Assembly (NCBI RefSeq): GCF_028554725.1
Contig: NC_071667.1
Location: 70,003,501-70,067,500, forward strand
Source: Zeugodacus cucurbitae
Taxonomy: Eukaryota > Arthropoda > Insecta > Diptera > Tephritidae
DNA length: 64,000 nt
Direction of reading: 5' to 3'
Shown here: positions 1-11,700 of the stretch, one piece after another
How positions within the stretch are numbered: the first letter of the stretch is position 1
Layout of the letters: the number at the start of each line of letters is the position of its first letter
Translations under genes and position numbers: made by a program
The notes under the pieces: generated by a model
Database searches by the model: none
Told to the model about the DNA's origin: nothing
Seen by the model: only the letters and a program-made list of their open reading frames with translations

Positions 1-180
1 GCTCAATACGATGGTTTGGGCGGTAACACTAGTAGCCACAATGGTGGTGTTGCACCAGTCTTGGACTTCGCCTCGAAGGCACCAGCTGCTCCAGCCGCAC
101 CTGCTGCTCAGCAATACAGTGCTGGCGCTGGTGCTGGTGGCGCTGAAAATGGTTACTTGCCACCCAACAAGCGCGTGTAA
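1..180 (+). CDS. C-terminal exon of a small secreted-type protein (partial)
   Basis: The frame beginning GCT CAA TAC GAT at base 1 is open to TAA at 178-180 and encodes about 59 residues, rich in Ala and Gly (APAAPAAPAAQQ, SAGAGAGGA) and ending NGYLPPNKRV. YLPP is the short YLP-type motif seen in many fly extracellular and cuticle-associated proteins. The opening residues AQYDGLGGN match AQYDHLGGT, which open the last exon of the gene at 5703-6948, where the exon starts right after a splice AG. By analogy base 1 is probably the G of an intron AG and the exon starts at base 2. The two genes are therefore likely tandem paralogues. The rest of this gene lies left of the window. Function is unknown; a structural extracellular role is only a guess from composition. 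Confidence 0.7.
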   Translation, partial: AQYDGLGGNTSSHNGGVAPVLDFASKAPAAPAAPAAQQYSAGAGAGGAENGYLPPNKRV

Positions 181-514
181 ATCGCAGCTCGGCGTGTTTA
201 AAGTGTTAAATGAATGTGTTAGAAGAATTTTTCTAGAACTAATTAAGTAATATATTAGCTTTAATGACCCTGTACAATTTTTTTATATAAAAAAGTTCCA
301 AAAAAAACATTGAATTGTTAATAAATGTGTTTAAAATAATTCAAATTAATGTCTTTTAATTTCCAGTTATTTCTTACAAATATTTTTGTATTTCCCCAGC
401 ATTGCTTTAAGCTCAGATTATGGCCTTAAAATCCTTTTGGTTTTGAAATTTTCACAAGCTTAAAGATTCAGCATTTTTGGTCTCATATTTTTTGATACTT
501 CACACCGTAACCGG
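181..514 (+). other. 3' untranslated region and downstream flank
   Basis: AT-rich sequence after the stop at 180, with a polyadenylation hexamer AATAAA at 320-325. Nothing else is recognised before the mariner-like remnant that starts near 515. Confidence 0.5.
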
Positions 515-900
515 AGAAGACCTCCAATTGACGCGAACATCAAAAAAGTAGTCAAACAGATGTTGGAAGACCATAAAATGTTGTTGATTAAGATAGCTGA
601 CATTCTAAGGATAACAATGGTACATGTTAGATATAACATTGCTTAATTTTTTGGCTATTTCACATACCTTTAGTGAAAATAACCGAGACAAAGCCATAGT
701 TGATAACGAAGGACTGATCATTCTACAAAACAGGTGTCGGCAAGCTGGAAATAAATCTGATCTTCTCGTCGTAAGTAAGATATATGAAACAGTACAGTCC
801 GTTCTGACCATTTTGAGCCCCTTGCTCGGGAAATACTACGAATTTTTTTAGAAAAAAACTATATTTGGAAGGCTGAAACAAAAGCAAAATTATAAGCGAT
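515..900 (+). pseudogene. Highly decayed mariner/Tc1-like transposase fragment
   Basis: Frame from 515 to the stop at 645-647 reads a helix-turn-helix-like segment (NIKKVVKQMLEDHK, then IKIADILRI) that resembles the DNA-binding domain of mariner-family transposases, which have the pattern NI..V..MV....R.....IA..L.I. After the stop only vague similarity remains, for example an APC-like triplet near 815, where mariners carry their last catalytic Asp motif. No terminal repeats are clear. I infer a very old, internally deleted element. The helix-turn-helix similarity is the only real support. Confidence 0.35.
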
Positions 901-1191
901 ACTACGACAGTACGGTACTCGGAAATAGATCCAAATTTATAAATAGGAAAATAATTTTCCGAAACCCATTCATCTTATGATAATTTAAGAACACCAACTC
1001 GTATGTAGATTCCAACCAGTAAATAAACTCATTATCACGCTTAAAATCCAATTTTTATAATTTCTTAATACTAACAAACAACAATACTTATTATAAACAA
1101 CAACAATAATACTAAAATAACATATGTATGACACTTAAACAAACAAAAATTAACGCTTGCGGAATTAAGCAATTAATCAAATCGCTGTGCT

Positions 1192-2639
1192 CTAAACCAA
1201 TTTATTCAAGAAATTGATTCGCTCCGGTTTGATGATGAACACAAATTGATTTATGGTGTAAGCTTTGTCCAATTGATCGCGCATTTGATAGAGCGCTCGT
1301 GCGTTGGACGGATTTCTGGCATCTGTAAATACATGAAAACTCATTAAAATGTAATTAAAGTAAATTAGATTACAAGTCTACCACGAACCTTTGGCCAATG
1401 GCGCTGGTATTATGTAGGCGTTCTTCTGCGATTTCAAGATCAAAACATCGGTGCTGTTGAGCTTATTTGGCAGCTCCAAAGCGCTGGGATTCGAAAGCGG
1501 TGCTAGACCTGGTGTTTCTAGCGGTGCTTCACCATTCGCTTCCAATAAAGTGGACGCTAAAATGCGTGCCGCCTCCAAGGTAAGATTTTGACTAGGCGTA
1601 AGCAGTGACGAGGTGGGCTCTTCGACCATGAGCAACGGTGTATTGGCGAGTGGTAGCTCATTGGTTAATTGCTTCGTGTAATCGGTGTATAGTGACTGTT
1701 GTTGCTGCTGCTGCTGCTGTTGTTGCTGACGTTGTTGTAATTGTTGCATTTTCATTTGTGTTGGCGTTTGCGCTGCTGGTGAAAGGTGCTCTACCAAGGA
1801 CTTGGGAAAGAGTGTGGGCAATGGCACTTGATTGGCTTGTTGCGGTTGCGAGTATAAAAATGGTGCCGAGCCTGAGGCCGGTGCTGCATACGAGGTGTAG
1901 AGATTTTTGTTTTGAGATTGTTGTGAGTTACTTAAGTTTTTGCTGGCAAACTGTTGTGTTTGTTGGTGCATTTTGTTCGCTTGCTGCGCTTGGTATGTGG
2001 AAGGTGGTCGCACAGTGTTGGAACTGTAATTAATGGATTTCTCGGCTGAAATGTTGTTTAGAAGAAATTGATTTTACAATTTTCATATAAAAGTCGGATC
2101 AAATTGTTATTCAGATGTTTAAAATTTAATTTTTTATTTATTTTTTATGGCAACACATGTCTTTCCAAGTAGAGGAAAGAAAACACATGAAGAATTAAAT
2201 AGTTTTCTTATAAGAAGCCTTAAATCCGTTTGCCGTTTTGCATTACTTTTTGTCTTCTTTAATGATATAATTCAATTCAATACTCAATATGAACAATAGC
2301 TTTTATAGCTATAGTTTTTCTCCTCTCTATGCCAATATGAACAACATGTTCTTTATTTAAGCTTCACTTCACATTGCACAAATTTTTACAACTTGAAATT
2401 TCGATTCAAACTCACCAACAACCTCTGTTGTATAGGGTGGTAAATATTCATTATTTCTTTGCTGAGATTTCACAGGATGACTAATACGTAGCGGAGAAAG
2501 TGTAGCGCCATAAGTAATACATAAATTCTGATAACACAGCCACATAAACAGTAGAGCTTGCACAAGAGTGGCCTAAAAATATATTTTTTGTATTGAATTA
2601 CATATTTTTAAAACATTTTTCTCTTAATACTTTTACCAT
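1192..2639 (-). CDS. Secreted glutamine-rich protein with YLPP motif, 315 aa
   Basis: Four exons read on the minus strand: 2637-2639 (the ATG alone), 2416-2572, 1389-2045 and 1192-1322. All introns are GT-AG, and the coding length is 948 nt with frames closing exactly. Residues 1 to about 24 form a signal peptide (MATLVQALLFMWLC...). YLPP is at 44-47. The middle is Gln/Asn/Ser/Pro-rich with an uninterrupted Gln run encoded near 1697-1740. The C-terminal 45 residues are non-repetitive, with a basic/hydrophobic end (INQFVFIIKPE). There are few cysteines and no enzyme motif. The composition suits an extracellular matrix or cuticle-type protein. I do not recognise an orthologue, and the Tweedle (DUF243) signature is not convincingly present. 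The gene lies between two paralogous small secreted-protein genes on the other strand. Confidence 0.75.
1697..1740 (-). repeat. CAG/CAA trinucleotide tract (polyglutamine)
   Basis: Plus-strand CTG/TTG triplets, read as CAG and CAA on the minus strand, encode an almost pure Gln run inside the third exon of the 1192-2639 gene. Mixed CAG/CAA codons suggest selection for the Gln tract as well as slippage. Confidence 0.9.
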
Positions 2640-5602
2640 TTTAACGATTAATTTTTTTATTATTTTAAACACTTCGCAACGACTGAATTTATATCGCAAC
2701 AAATTTCGGAAAGAGTGCACGCGACCGAACCATAAATTACACTAAACAAATTTCGAATAATTACAATGGTTTATAAAACAAACAGACTCGTTGCGCCAGC
2801 GCACATAAATCTGCTTAGATGCTGGAGGTACTGTGTGGCCAAGAGGCGCGTTCGATGTATCGACAGCGGAGAAAAATGATCTTCATCTGTCACTTACACG
2901 CAGTTGCCTTGTTCGGCACCACTTGACTGGAGGTGAAGCAGCAACTACAACTGTAGCAGCACAACAACAAGAGCAACAGCATAGTGTTAGTAGTGCTTGT
3001 GGACCGATCACTTCAAACAAAGTTAATAAAGCAATTGCACTCGACAACGCGAAGATCATTAAAAACAATGAAATAAATAATCAAACGAAACGCAAATAGA
3101 TCAAGCATAGCAATGTTACAGTAGCTGTGAGGCAGCAACAAACACAAACAAAAAAAAATAAAAACAACAAACACCAAACCAAAATGATGCTTTTTACGGC
3201 CCTGGCATCCATTCATCACACCAAGAGATGTACACTTATAAATATATAGTACAACTGGCTTACCAAGAAAAGCTCATCAGTGGCTAGTTAGCGAAGCGTG
3301 CGGCGATCAGACCAAACGTACGTACTTACATACCCCCCATACTAACAAACTTATATACAAACTCTTCGAATTTGTTCCACCATTTGACCGCGAAGAAGAT
3401 CAACAGCGGCGTCGCGTAGCGCGTACGTTCATTGATCTCACTTCAAGCGCCGCGTGCAGTAATCGAGACACTTGTACTACTTGTATGTAAGTAATTGAAA
3501 CAGTTTCTTGTTTTCTTTTGTTAGTGGGGTGCACGTTGACCTAGTGTTGTAGTGGGCAGTTTGTGGAGCGCACGCGTAAACACATCATTAACAGCAATCA
3601 GTCAAAAGCTTAATGTTTTCTTTCATCGTGCGAGACTCAAATGCGCCATCACTCAATCGGTTGCCTAAGGCTATGTAGAGTAAAGCAAAAAACACTCAAT
3701 ATTCGATTACAGCAGTGTTTTAACTACAAGTGTAAGAAAAATCATTCACGTTTTCAGACCTTTTTCACATTTCCTTCTAGCTTAAAGTAATAGCATACGA
3801 CTTCTTCGATCACTATGCATCTAGCCTAATAATATTCAAGTCAAGTAGCAACAGTATATAGTTACTATTGGCTGTTTAACTCAATTCATTCGAGTATAGC
3901 TTCGAGTGCTAAAAGAGAGGATGGTCCAAGAAGGTGCCCTTTCTAGATTTGTGTATATTTTTGGAGTAGAGGATCACATTTTGAATATTAAAATTCATGA
4001 AACTATTGGTTAACTCTATCTTAAAGAATTATCAAAATATATTTGATATGAAGAGTTCAATATTATGTAAAAATTTATACCATCTAGCGTCCGTAGAAGG
4101 CATAGACATACCATTTAATTTGAATACTCCCATGTCATTTTTGTTATTTTAGAGCCATTAATTTCTAAGTGCTATGATGGCTTCGACAAAAAGTATCTCA
4201 TGGAATATTGAGTTGTTTGTAATAAAGTACTTTTGTAAATTACTTAGGCTCGAAGGGATTTTTCACATTTTTGTTTTGGCCACTTTAAATTGAAGCGCAT
4301 GCTTGAGTACTGTAATTAAATTCATTGAATTGTTTCATGAGTCATTATCGTTAGAGTGGAGCTAAAAGTATTGTTGCCTTGCATTTTTTTCAACTCAACC
4401 TTGAAAGAGAAGGGGAATGTAAACAAAAATGCAAGCAAAAAATAGTGAATGAGAAAATTCCCCCTTGGTAGATATTGAATATTTAAATATACAAATTTAG
4501 TTCCAAATGGAAATAATGGATATTAATAAGGCTTCCATTCTTTCAATCTCTGAACTTTGACAAAAAAAAATTTTTTGAGAAAATGCTAACACTAGATTGA
4601 AGACGAAGGCAAGTAATCGATAGGATAGCATTAATTATGAATAAATTAATAAACTCTGTGATACTTATGAGTAAGGAAAAATCGGAAATCCGAAGTACCT
4701 TGGATAAAATGAAGATAGTTCTCGGCAACACAGAACAGGTTCCAATCTCCTCTACCTTTGCCTAGCATATTTTAAGAAACATTTGAGACATCGTTACTTT
4801 AGATTGAAGTTTACCTTTTCGTACCTCCACTCTAATTTTTTTATTAATAACTTAATATTTTTTTGTTAGGGTCTTGCTATCATTTCACCATTATTCTTGA
4901 GCAAACAAATATGTATAATGTTTAAATATTTTTCCAAAATTTTCAATTATCTCGGTTCTTAAGAAATTGCTATAAATTACACAGTAATTGTTATATCGCA
5001 CTCGAACTTCATAAATCGCTTCGCATCAAATCTGATCAGTTGACCTAACCTAATCTAACCTAAATAAATTAATAGCTATTAAGCAATCTCTCTTGGAATA
5101 ACACTTTATACAGCTAATGCTTGTATTGGTCTACTAAAATACTAAATATAGATTACTTACAAGTTTTAGCGTGAATATTGACTAGCACCAAAGCAGAGGT
5201 ACAGAAACACAGAAAAAAAACAATGAAAAAGCATAATTAAATACAAAGTCAAAACAAAAGCAAAACGATCGTTTTCTTCGGATCCATAGCTAATGAAGAG
5301 CCGGCAACTGGCAAACTGCCGATAAGCCCGAGCATTAATTAGTGCCAAAAGCGTTTTAATTTCAACCAAAACTGGTAGCAATTTTCATTAGAAAACCAAA
5401 ACGAAGAACACGAAAAAACACTATACATAAACCAGACTCTAAAAAACTATTTTCGTTTTAATTTTCGCAACTTTAATGAAACACTAATCATGTGCTAAGC
5501 AATGAAACATGTTCAACAACATCAAATTTAAATTTTAATGTTTCTTTATGAGCAGCTGTACGAACAACTTTGGTTAATAATGTATAAATTTGTTGCTAAT
5601 TT
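2640..5602. other. Intergenic region between divergent secreted-protein genes
   Basis: About 3 kb without a convincing coding exon. A TATA-like sequence near 2770-2778 on the minus strand may serve the 1192-2639 gene. On the plus strand TATAAATA (3237-3244) lies upstream of a TCAGT initiator (3277-3281) and a GTACGT donor-like site near 3318. This could be a second promoter with a non-coding first exon, but nothing proves it. The open frame at 2833-3099 is simple-sequence rich and is not called. The rest is AT-rich and featureless to me. Confidence 0.45.
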
Positions 5603-5611
5603 GGTTGTGGG

Positions 5612-5648
5612 TATAAAATGAAGCTTTGATGTCTGGAGGCGTCTTAGT
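5612..5648 (+). promoter_or_regulatory. TATA box and initiator of the 77-aa secreted-protein gene
   Basis: TATAAAA at 5612-5618 sits about 30 bases before a CTTAGTTGG initiator-like sequence near 5642. That leaves a 5' leader of roughly 60 bases before the ATG at 5703. Confidence 0.55.
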
Positions 5649-5702
5649 TGGCGGTGAATTGGTGTTTGGTGATAAGCGTGATAACAATTATATAATAGCA
5701 AA

Positions 5703-6948
5703 ATGAAAACCATTGTGGTAAGTTGTACATTTCGGGTATGAAGAAAGTTTCTGAATTCGGAAAAAACAGTTAGAAAGGAAAACAAACGCTGTGCGAAAAG
5801 TGTGTCAGTGTGCCGAATTGCATTGATGCAAAACAAAATGTGGTGAAGATATACACGAACTGGTTTACAGTTACGTAAGATATTGTGTGTAGACTTTTCA
5901 AGGGTGTTGAAGTATCACTGGACTATCTTTCAAGGTTATGTTAAAAACCATATCTTGAGCGTGATCCCTTTTATTTTCTTGAAGGAACTTACTTATATTT
6001 TTATAATTTTATTTTTTGGAACGGTCTTTAGATTGTGTGATTGTATTAAAATGTGAAAACCGGGTCCTTTGACTTCGATCTATCAGCTACGTGCTTAAAA
6101 ATGCAGTAGATATCTATATTTTTGTAAGTTAGCTTCGACCAAATAATAATTTTCTTCCCATTCTATAACTTTATAAATGTTTTGACTGCTTTCCAAATTC
6201 GGGCTTAGACAAAATATTAGTTCGGAGTGGTCTTCGATAATTGAGATCGATCTGATCTTCAATTTCGGTTTCTCGGCTGTTTGTTCGGCTACTGACTCCA
6301 TAAAAACTCTCTCCACGATTCCTATTGTAAAGAATTTAAATTAATTTGAGAATATACCAAATGGTTCCGGCTTGGGTTTAAAACGAGCTGCATGAGATCG
6401 TGAAATTTTTATATTCGTATCTCTTAAATATTAATCTTTAAAATATTTTTATAGCTCATCTTCGCAATCTTGGCTTGCTTCGTGCTGCTGTCAACCGCTG
6501 CACCAGCCAATGAGCCTGGCGTACAATTTCTGAAATACAGCAATGATCAGGAGCTCGAGGAACTACAAAGACAAATTATCGGTAAGCAAAATGTGTTACG
6601 AATCGTCATAAACGAATATTAAATATTTTCGGTGGCTTATATACATAATTTAACTGTATTAATTAAGCAGTTGTCGTTAATAAAATGAACAAGCTGAAAT
6701 CAACCGGTTAAGTACTTCAATCATGTATATATCGGTATACATATATATAGGCACATATTTTTTAATAATTTCGTGTTATATCGCTCACTAAAATTACAAA
6801 AAAAAAAAAATAAATTAAAAAAAAAAAAATTAAGAATTATTACCTCTTCTTTGCAGCTCAATATGATCACCTTGGCGGGACATCACAATTTCATCAAATT
6901 CAAAGCGCAAGCGTTGTCGATCCAGCCACTTTGAGAATTAATATCTAA
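5703..6948 (+). CDS. Small secreted protein, 77 aa, paralogue of the window's first gene
   Basis: Three exons: 5703-5717 (MKTIV), 6455-6581 and 6857-6948, with GT-AG introns; 234 nt including TAA. Residues 1 to about 20 are a typical signal peptide (MKTIVLIFAILACFVLLSTA). The mature part is an acidic, Glu/Gln-rich helix-like stretch (NDQELEELQRQII) followed by AQYDHLGGTSQFHQ and a short tail. The last exon starts in the same phase and with the same residues as the fragment at 1-180, which supports tandem duplication; this copy lacks the Ala/Gly-rich tail and the YLPP motif. An AATAAA at 7002-7007 follows. The function is unknown. The first intron (5718-6454) has no further recognisable content; the second (6582-6856) carries A-runs. 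Confidence 0.8.
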
Positions 6949-7246
6949 AATGTGAAATGATGCCTGTGTGTTTATTTTTACTGTTGTTGCATTTGAAAAT
7001 CAATAAAAACTGTTACGTTTATAAATAAAAATTCATTGAGTGCATTCGAAGAGAATCTGCGGGAAAAATTTTCCACTGTGATATATATCAACGTATTAGG
7101 TGTACTCAAGCGGGTGTTATACGAGTATAGGTATTGTTTAAAATTGTAAAATTTTGCACTATTATAAGGAAAGAAATAAGAGAGGGAGAACCGAATCCTT
7201 CAAGTTAAAAGTTAATATTTAATTTAATTGAGGGATTAGGATATTC

Positions 7247-7987
7247 TTAAGGCAGTAGTCTGCTTTAGAAGTCGAAGAAAATGTTTTTTAGCAATTTTTT
7301 TTTTGAAAGGGAAGGAAATGATTGCGGTAAACGGAATTTTAAGACGGTAGTGTACTATATTTTTAAGACTTAAAAAACAATATTTATTTTAAAAAATATT
7401 GAAATTTTTTGTAAGTATTTTTCTGGAGCGCCTGGAGTCTGCACTTGTAAATTGGTGCCGGTGATGGAGGTCGTGCGATGCATCTGAAACAGTCTAACCA
7501 AATTTTTTTTTTTATAAATTTCTTTTCTTTATGAACTAAAAAAAATACCGAAGAAGTTATAAAATTTCAAATTTTTTCGAAGTTTAAAAAAAAATAACTT
7601 TTTTTGAGAAAAAAAATTGACTCTAACTTGCAAAACAAGTAGTTTAAAAAATACTTCTGTCCAACTTTTTTAGTGAAATAGAAGAAAATTTAATACTGAA
7701 GCTAGATCACTTTGGTTTTTTTCGATCGGACATATATTATTTTTGCTATCATTGGCACCGTTTTCTAACACTTGTGAAAATGAAAACTCGAGAAAACGCG
7801 CTTTAAAGGTCTGCCTGAGCATTCGCACCTGCTCGACGCTCGGCCACTAAAACTGCTATAGCTTCGAAAATATGTCGAATTTGTCTCTAGAATTTTAAAG
7901 ACATATTCTTGGATGGTTTTGGAAGAGATTTAAAACAAAACAAAATAATCGATTTTATGAAGCTTGTAAAGCAGACTACAGCCTTAA
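7247..7987. mobile_element. MITE copy 1 with TTAA flanks (741 bp)
   Basis: The left end GGCAGTAGTCTGCTTTA (7251-7267) is mirrored at the right end (7967-7983) with one mismatch, and both ends abut TTAA (7247-7250 and 7984-7987). The interior is AT-rich and non-coding. A second copy in the same orientation lies at 23285-24023, with close similarity along its whole length. A TTAA target duplication points to a piggyBac-type mobilizer, but these termini do not start with the usual CCC, so the superfamily is tentative. Confidence 0.85.
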
Positions 7988-8649
7988 ATTAAGTGTATAA
8001 GAATATATATTTTTTATACATTATTAACAACTGTAGTATTCCAGAATATCTTCAGCATCAATGAAATTGCTTTCAAAAGAGGAGAGAATAGCAGTTTACG
8101 ATACTGAACATTGTCGAAATCTATAAATTTTTTGGAACTTATAGGTATCAGCAGCACTTTGTACTGTTCAGCAGACATAACCGTGGACATTCAAGATATA
8201 TTGTTAAATAGAAAGTTATTTCTTGGAGAAGTGTTAGATGTTCAATTTTTCCGATTTCGACCTACTGCTTTGGGATACAAACATCAATATCATCGATCAC
8301 ATTCTGCGTATCACCCTGTATATAAATATAATATGAATATTGATGTGCTACTGATTTTGTGTAAGAAGACCAACCGGCACTAAAAACCAATTAAAACCAA
8401 TATAAAACAAAAAATATCAAAAATAAAAAAATAATCAAAAACCACAGTGTTTAATTTATGATCTTTTACTCTCTAAAGTTGCCTTTCATCCTAAACAAAC
8501 ACATATGTATGTATGTATGCATGTTGGACTGCGTAACCGTATCTACTCGGAACAGGCATGCGATAAGAAAGCAAACGCCGCTGAGAGATTTGTTTACCAT
8601 ATACACTTCAGTGTTTCACTCACTACAGAAGCGCGCGGATTGCAGATCG
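7988..8649. other. Upstream flank of the first serine protease gene
   Basis: AT-rich. The open frames at 8111-8383 and 8458-8691 have no recognisable domain and overlap the likely promoter, so they are not called. Confidence 0.4.
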
Positions 8650-8682
8650 TTTAAAAGTGTCTTAGGAGTCGCAGCTTCAGTC
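8650..8682 (+). promoter_or_regulatory. Core promoter of the first serine protease gene
   Basis: TTTAAAAG at 8650-8657 is a TATA-like element about 28 bases upstream of a consensus arthropod initiator TCAGT at 8677-8681. The start codon follows at 8730. Confidence 0.5.
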
Positions 8683-8729
8683 ACGCTATAGAGTTTCGTT
8701 TCACTATTTGTCCATGACGCAAGCAGGAA

Positions 8730-11700
8730 ATGTATTTCCAAACCGTAATTGCTTTGCTTGTAACCACAACGGTGTTAAGTCAAGTGAATGCGCAAAAACG
8801 TTACCCACCCGCTGAAACGCAAAAGACACCAAACGATCTCTTCGAAGAGTCGGTGACACGCATTAAAGAAGGGAATTTTGAAGTTGATATTATAGTGCGA
8901 CGTCCAAATAATTCGTCAAAACCTGGCGCTCAACAAAAACATGGCGCAACACCGAATCGCAAAGTGGATAACGGTAAAATAATATTCCCCAACAATTCGG
9001 AAGAGCAAGCCAGTGAAAGTCGTAGATCAGAGTTCGAATATAACAATCAAGAATATCAACGAAGAACCGAACAAGACTTTGGTTTTGAACAAAGAAGAAG
9101 AGAAGGTCAGCAGCCACAAGAACCACGTCGTAAATACGGAAATGAACTTGAACCTGATAACCTATATAATCAAAATATCGAACGGAATATTTACAACAAA
9201 AATGTAAGCGAACCGGAAGCGAGTAATGGTGAGCGGCTTCCAAATAGCAACAGTTCGAATCAACAAAAGCGAGAAGGGCATAACCGACGCCTCTGTGAAG
9301 TAAGTAAGTACATGTGCACGTAACGGTAAACAATCGACCATATTATTCATATGTGAGGTTTTATTGTTTCTTTTTGACAGAGTATAATGAATATATTGAA
9401 CAAATATTTCGAAATGATGCAGAGACCTCGGCGGATGCAAACGATGCAGAGTTCGATGGTCGCGTATTGGCAACACCCGGTGAATACCCGCACATGGTAA
9501 GCTATGCGCTCTAGTTACATATAATATATGAGTCAAGAATATCAGAATAGTGAACTAAAGTTTTACTAAAAAAAAAATTGAAATTTTATGTGAAGTTGTG
9601 GTTTGTGTTGGCCGCAGTGTAATGGTTTGTCATTTCCGCATAGCATAACTTTATCTTTTAGTATTTTACAAACCCGAAAGTATTATAAAGACAAAATCCC
9701 ACGTAGACTAGTGATAATCAATTGGGATGTCATGGAGAGAAACTAAAATTATCTATTATCCATTCATTAGTTAATATATCGAACTTTTCTCTGACTCAAT
9801 GAGTCAATGAGACTCCGAATAGATCCAGATTAACAATCGAGCCCTTTTTTTGAAGAGCTCTAATAAGAAAATGTTATATAAAAAACTTCGCACGGGCTTG
9901 AACAATCATTTCAAAAGTTATAAGTTTTTACACATTTTCATTTGGTTCATTTTAAAAAAGTAAAATGAGGAAAATTCGAACATGAAATTATATTTTATTT
10001 GCAATGAGCTAAAACTTGATTACTACCTTTAGTCTTTGATTTCTAATATTTTGTTCTTCAAGCCGCTGCATACGCTCCGTATTCGACTCTCAAGCGCGTA
10101 CTTGGAAGTTTTGAAATTTTGTTCAGTAAGCAGCTGCGAGCGCTGGTTACTCGACTCTCTGTCACGCGATTGCGATGCGAAGAGTATGACTTGCAAGACG
10201 ATTTTCAGTTTCAGATTAAGATTCTCCATCACGGAGTGTTTTTGATACCCTCACTTGGAAAATATTTCCAGAAAGTTGAGATTCCAGCAATAAATTTAGC
10301 CTATGTTACCCGGGGTGAATGTGGCTTTCCAATGGTGAAATAATTTTTGAAATCGGCAAAGTAGTTTTTGAGTTTATTCATTACAAACATACATACAAAT
10401 CTTTCCTCTTTGTTATAGTAGTATAGATAGCAAAACGAAAAAATTTATTTCAATATTCTCATTTTAATTTCAAACAGAAATCTATTGACGTAACAGTTAA
10501 ATGAGTGTCGCTTACTCATTTATAAAGCATTTGCCTTTCTCTCCAAAAAATTTTAGATAAAACCACTTTTTCTTTAACTTGTCCAACCACCTTCAGCCAG
10601 TATATATAGAAGTTTTGCTGTATTAAATTAATTATGCAATATATATATTAATACTAAGCCAAACTCTAAGTGGTTTCATATTTATTTTGGAATAACAATG
10701 CATGTTTCCACGGCATATCAAATGAGAAATAGAAAATATTTATTTAAAAATATAAAGTAAAATAAAAACACAAATTACAAATCACGACTGCTATCAAATT
10801 CTAACCGTTTCCGTGAAATACATTTAAATATTTATATGGCATTCCAAGTAGCACACTATCGATTCACATTCTTGGAAACATGTCACAATAATTGGAAAAA
10901 AGGAAGCACTTCTATTTATAAATTTATGTAATAATAATTACGAATAAATATAGAACAAACTTATTGCATTAAAACTAATAAATCATTACCGAATTTCATA
11001 GTAATTTCAATTCTCTTACTCTCTTATATACAGACTGCACTGGGCTTTCAAAGAGAGGACAACACATTCGACTATAAATGCGGCGGAAGTTTGATAAGTG
11101 ACAATTTCGTAATAACAGCGGCGCATTGTACGAATATAACGAGGTGAGTTAAGTATATGTATTTGTTTCTAAATATTCTACTATTGTAATAATGAAGTTA
11201 TAAGCAAATTCTTACAGTTCTAAAGTGTGATTCTCTCAAGAGTCCATTAGTTGCTTTTCTGTTTGTGAAATGCATTTCATTTGCTACTTGAGAGCTGTGT
11301 TTCCCAGTTCACTTAGGACTCTTCTGGAATTTCTTAACTCCAGAACCAGAGGTAACATATATATCGAAGGAGAGTACTGGAGCATCACAAATCTACCAAT
11401 TACAGGCGGAACCCCTATTGTAAAAGGAAATTTCATTTACTTAGTGAATGAAACTTCTATGTGCCACCTCGGACTCTGACATTGTTATTCTTTGCAAGCT
11501 TAACAGTTCCGACAGTTTTCAAGGATACGAGTACCATATTACACAAAAATAAAATATAAGCAGATCAAGGCTAATATCGCTACACCGAAATTTCTTAAAC
11601 ACTTTAATAATTCCAATATTCGAGTTCTTGATAAAAGTACTTTCTTGTTACTGCTCGAGGAAAACCTTGGTAGCATCTGATGTTAACGAAACTCTATTAT

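Noticed and set aside
2833..3099. Plus-strand frame with Gln/Ala-rich translation
   Set aside because: Built from CAA/GCA simple sequence and mirrored by a minus-strand frame; no signal peptide or domain.
5043..5063. Short CCTAA-like tandem repeat resembling the insect telomere unit
   Set aside because: Only four imperfect units, and flies do not use TTAGG telomeres; most likely chance.
6095..6316. Minus-strand frame of 73 codons in the first intron of the 77-aa gene
   Set aside because: No recognisable domain, no splice or promoter support, and wholly inside an intron.
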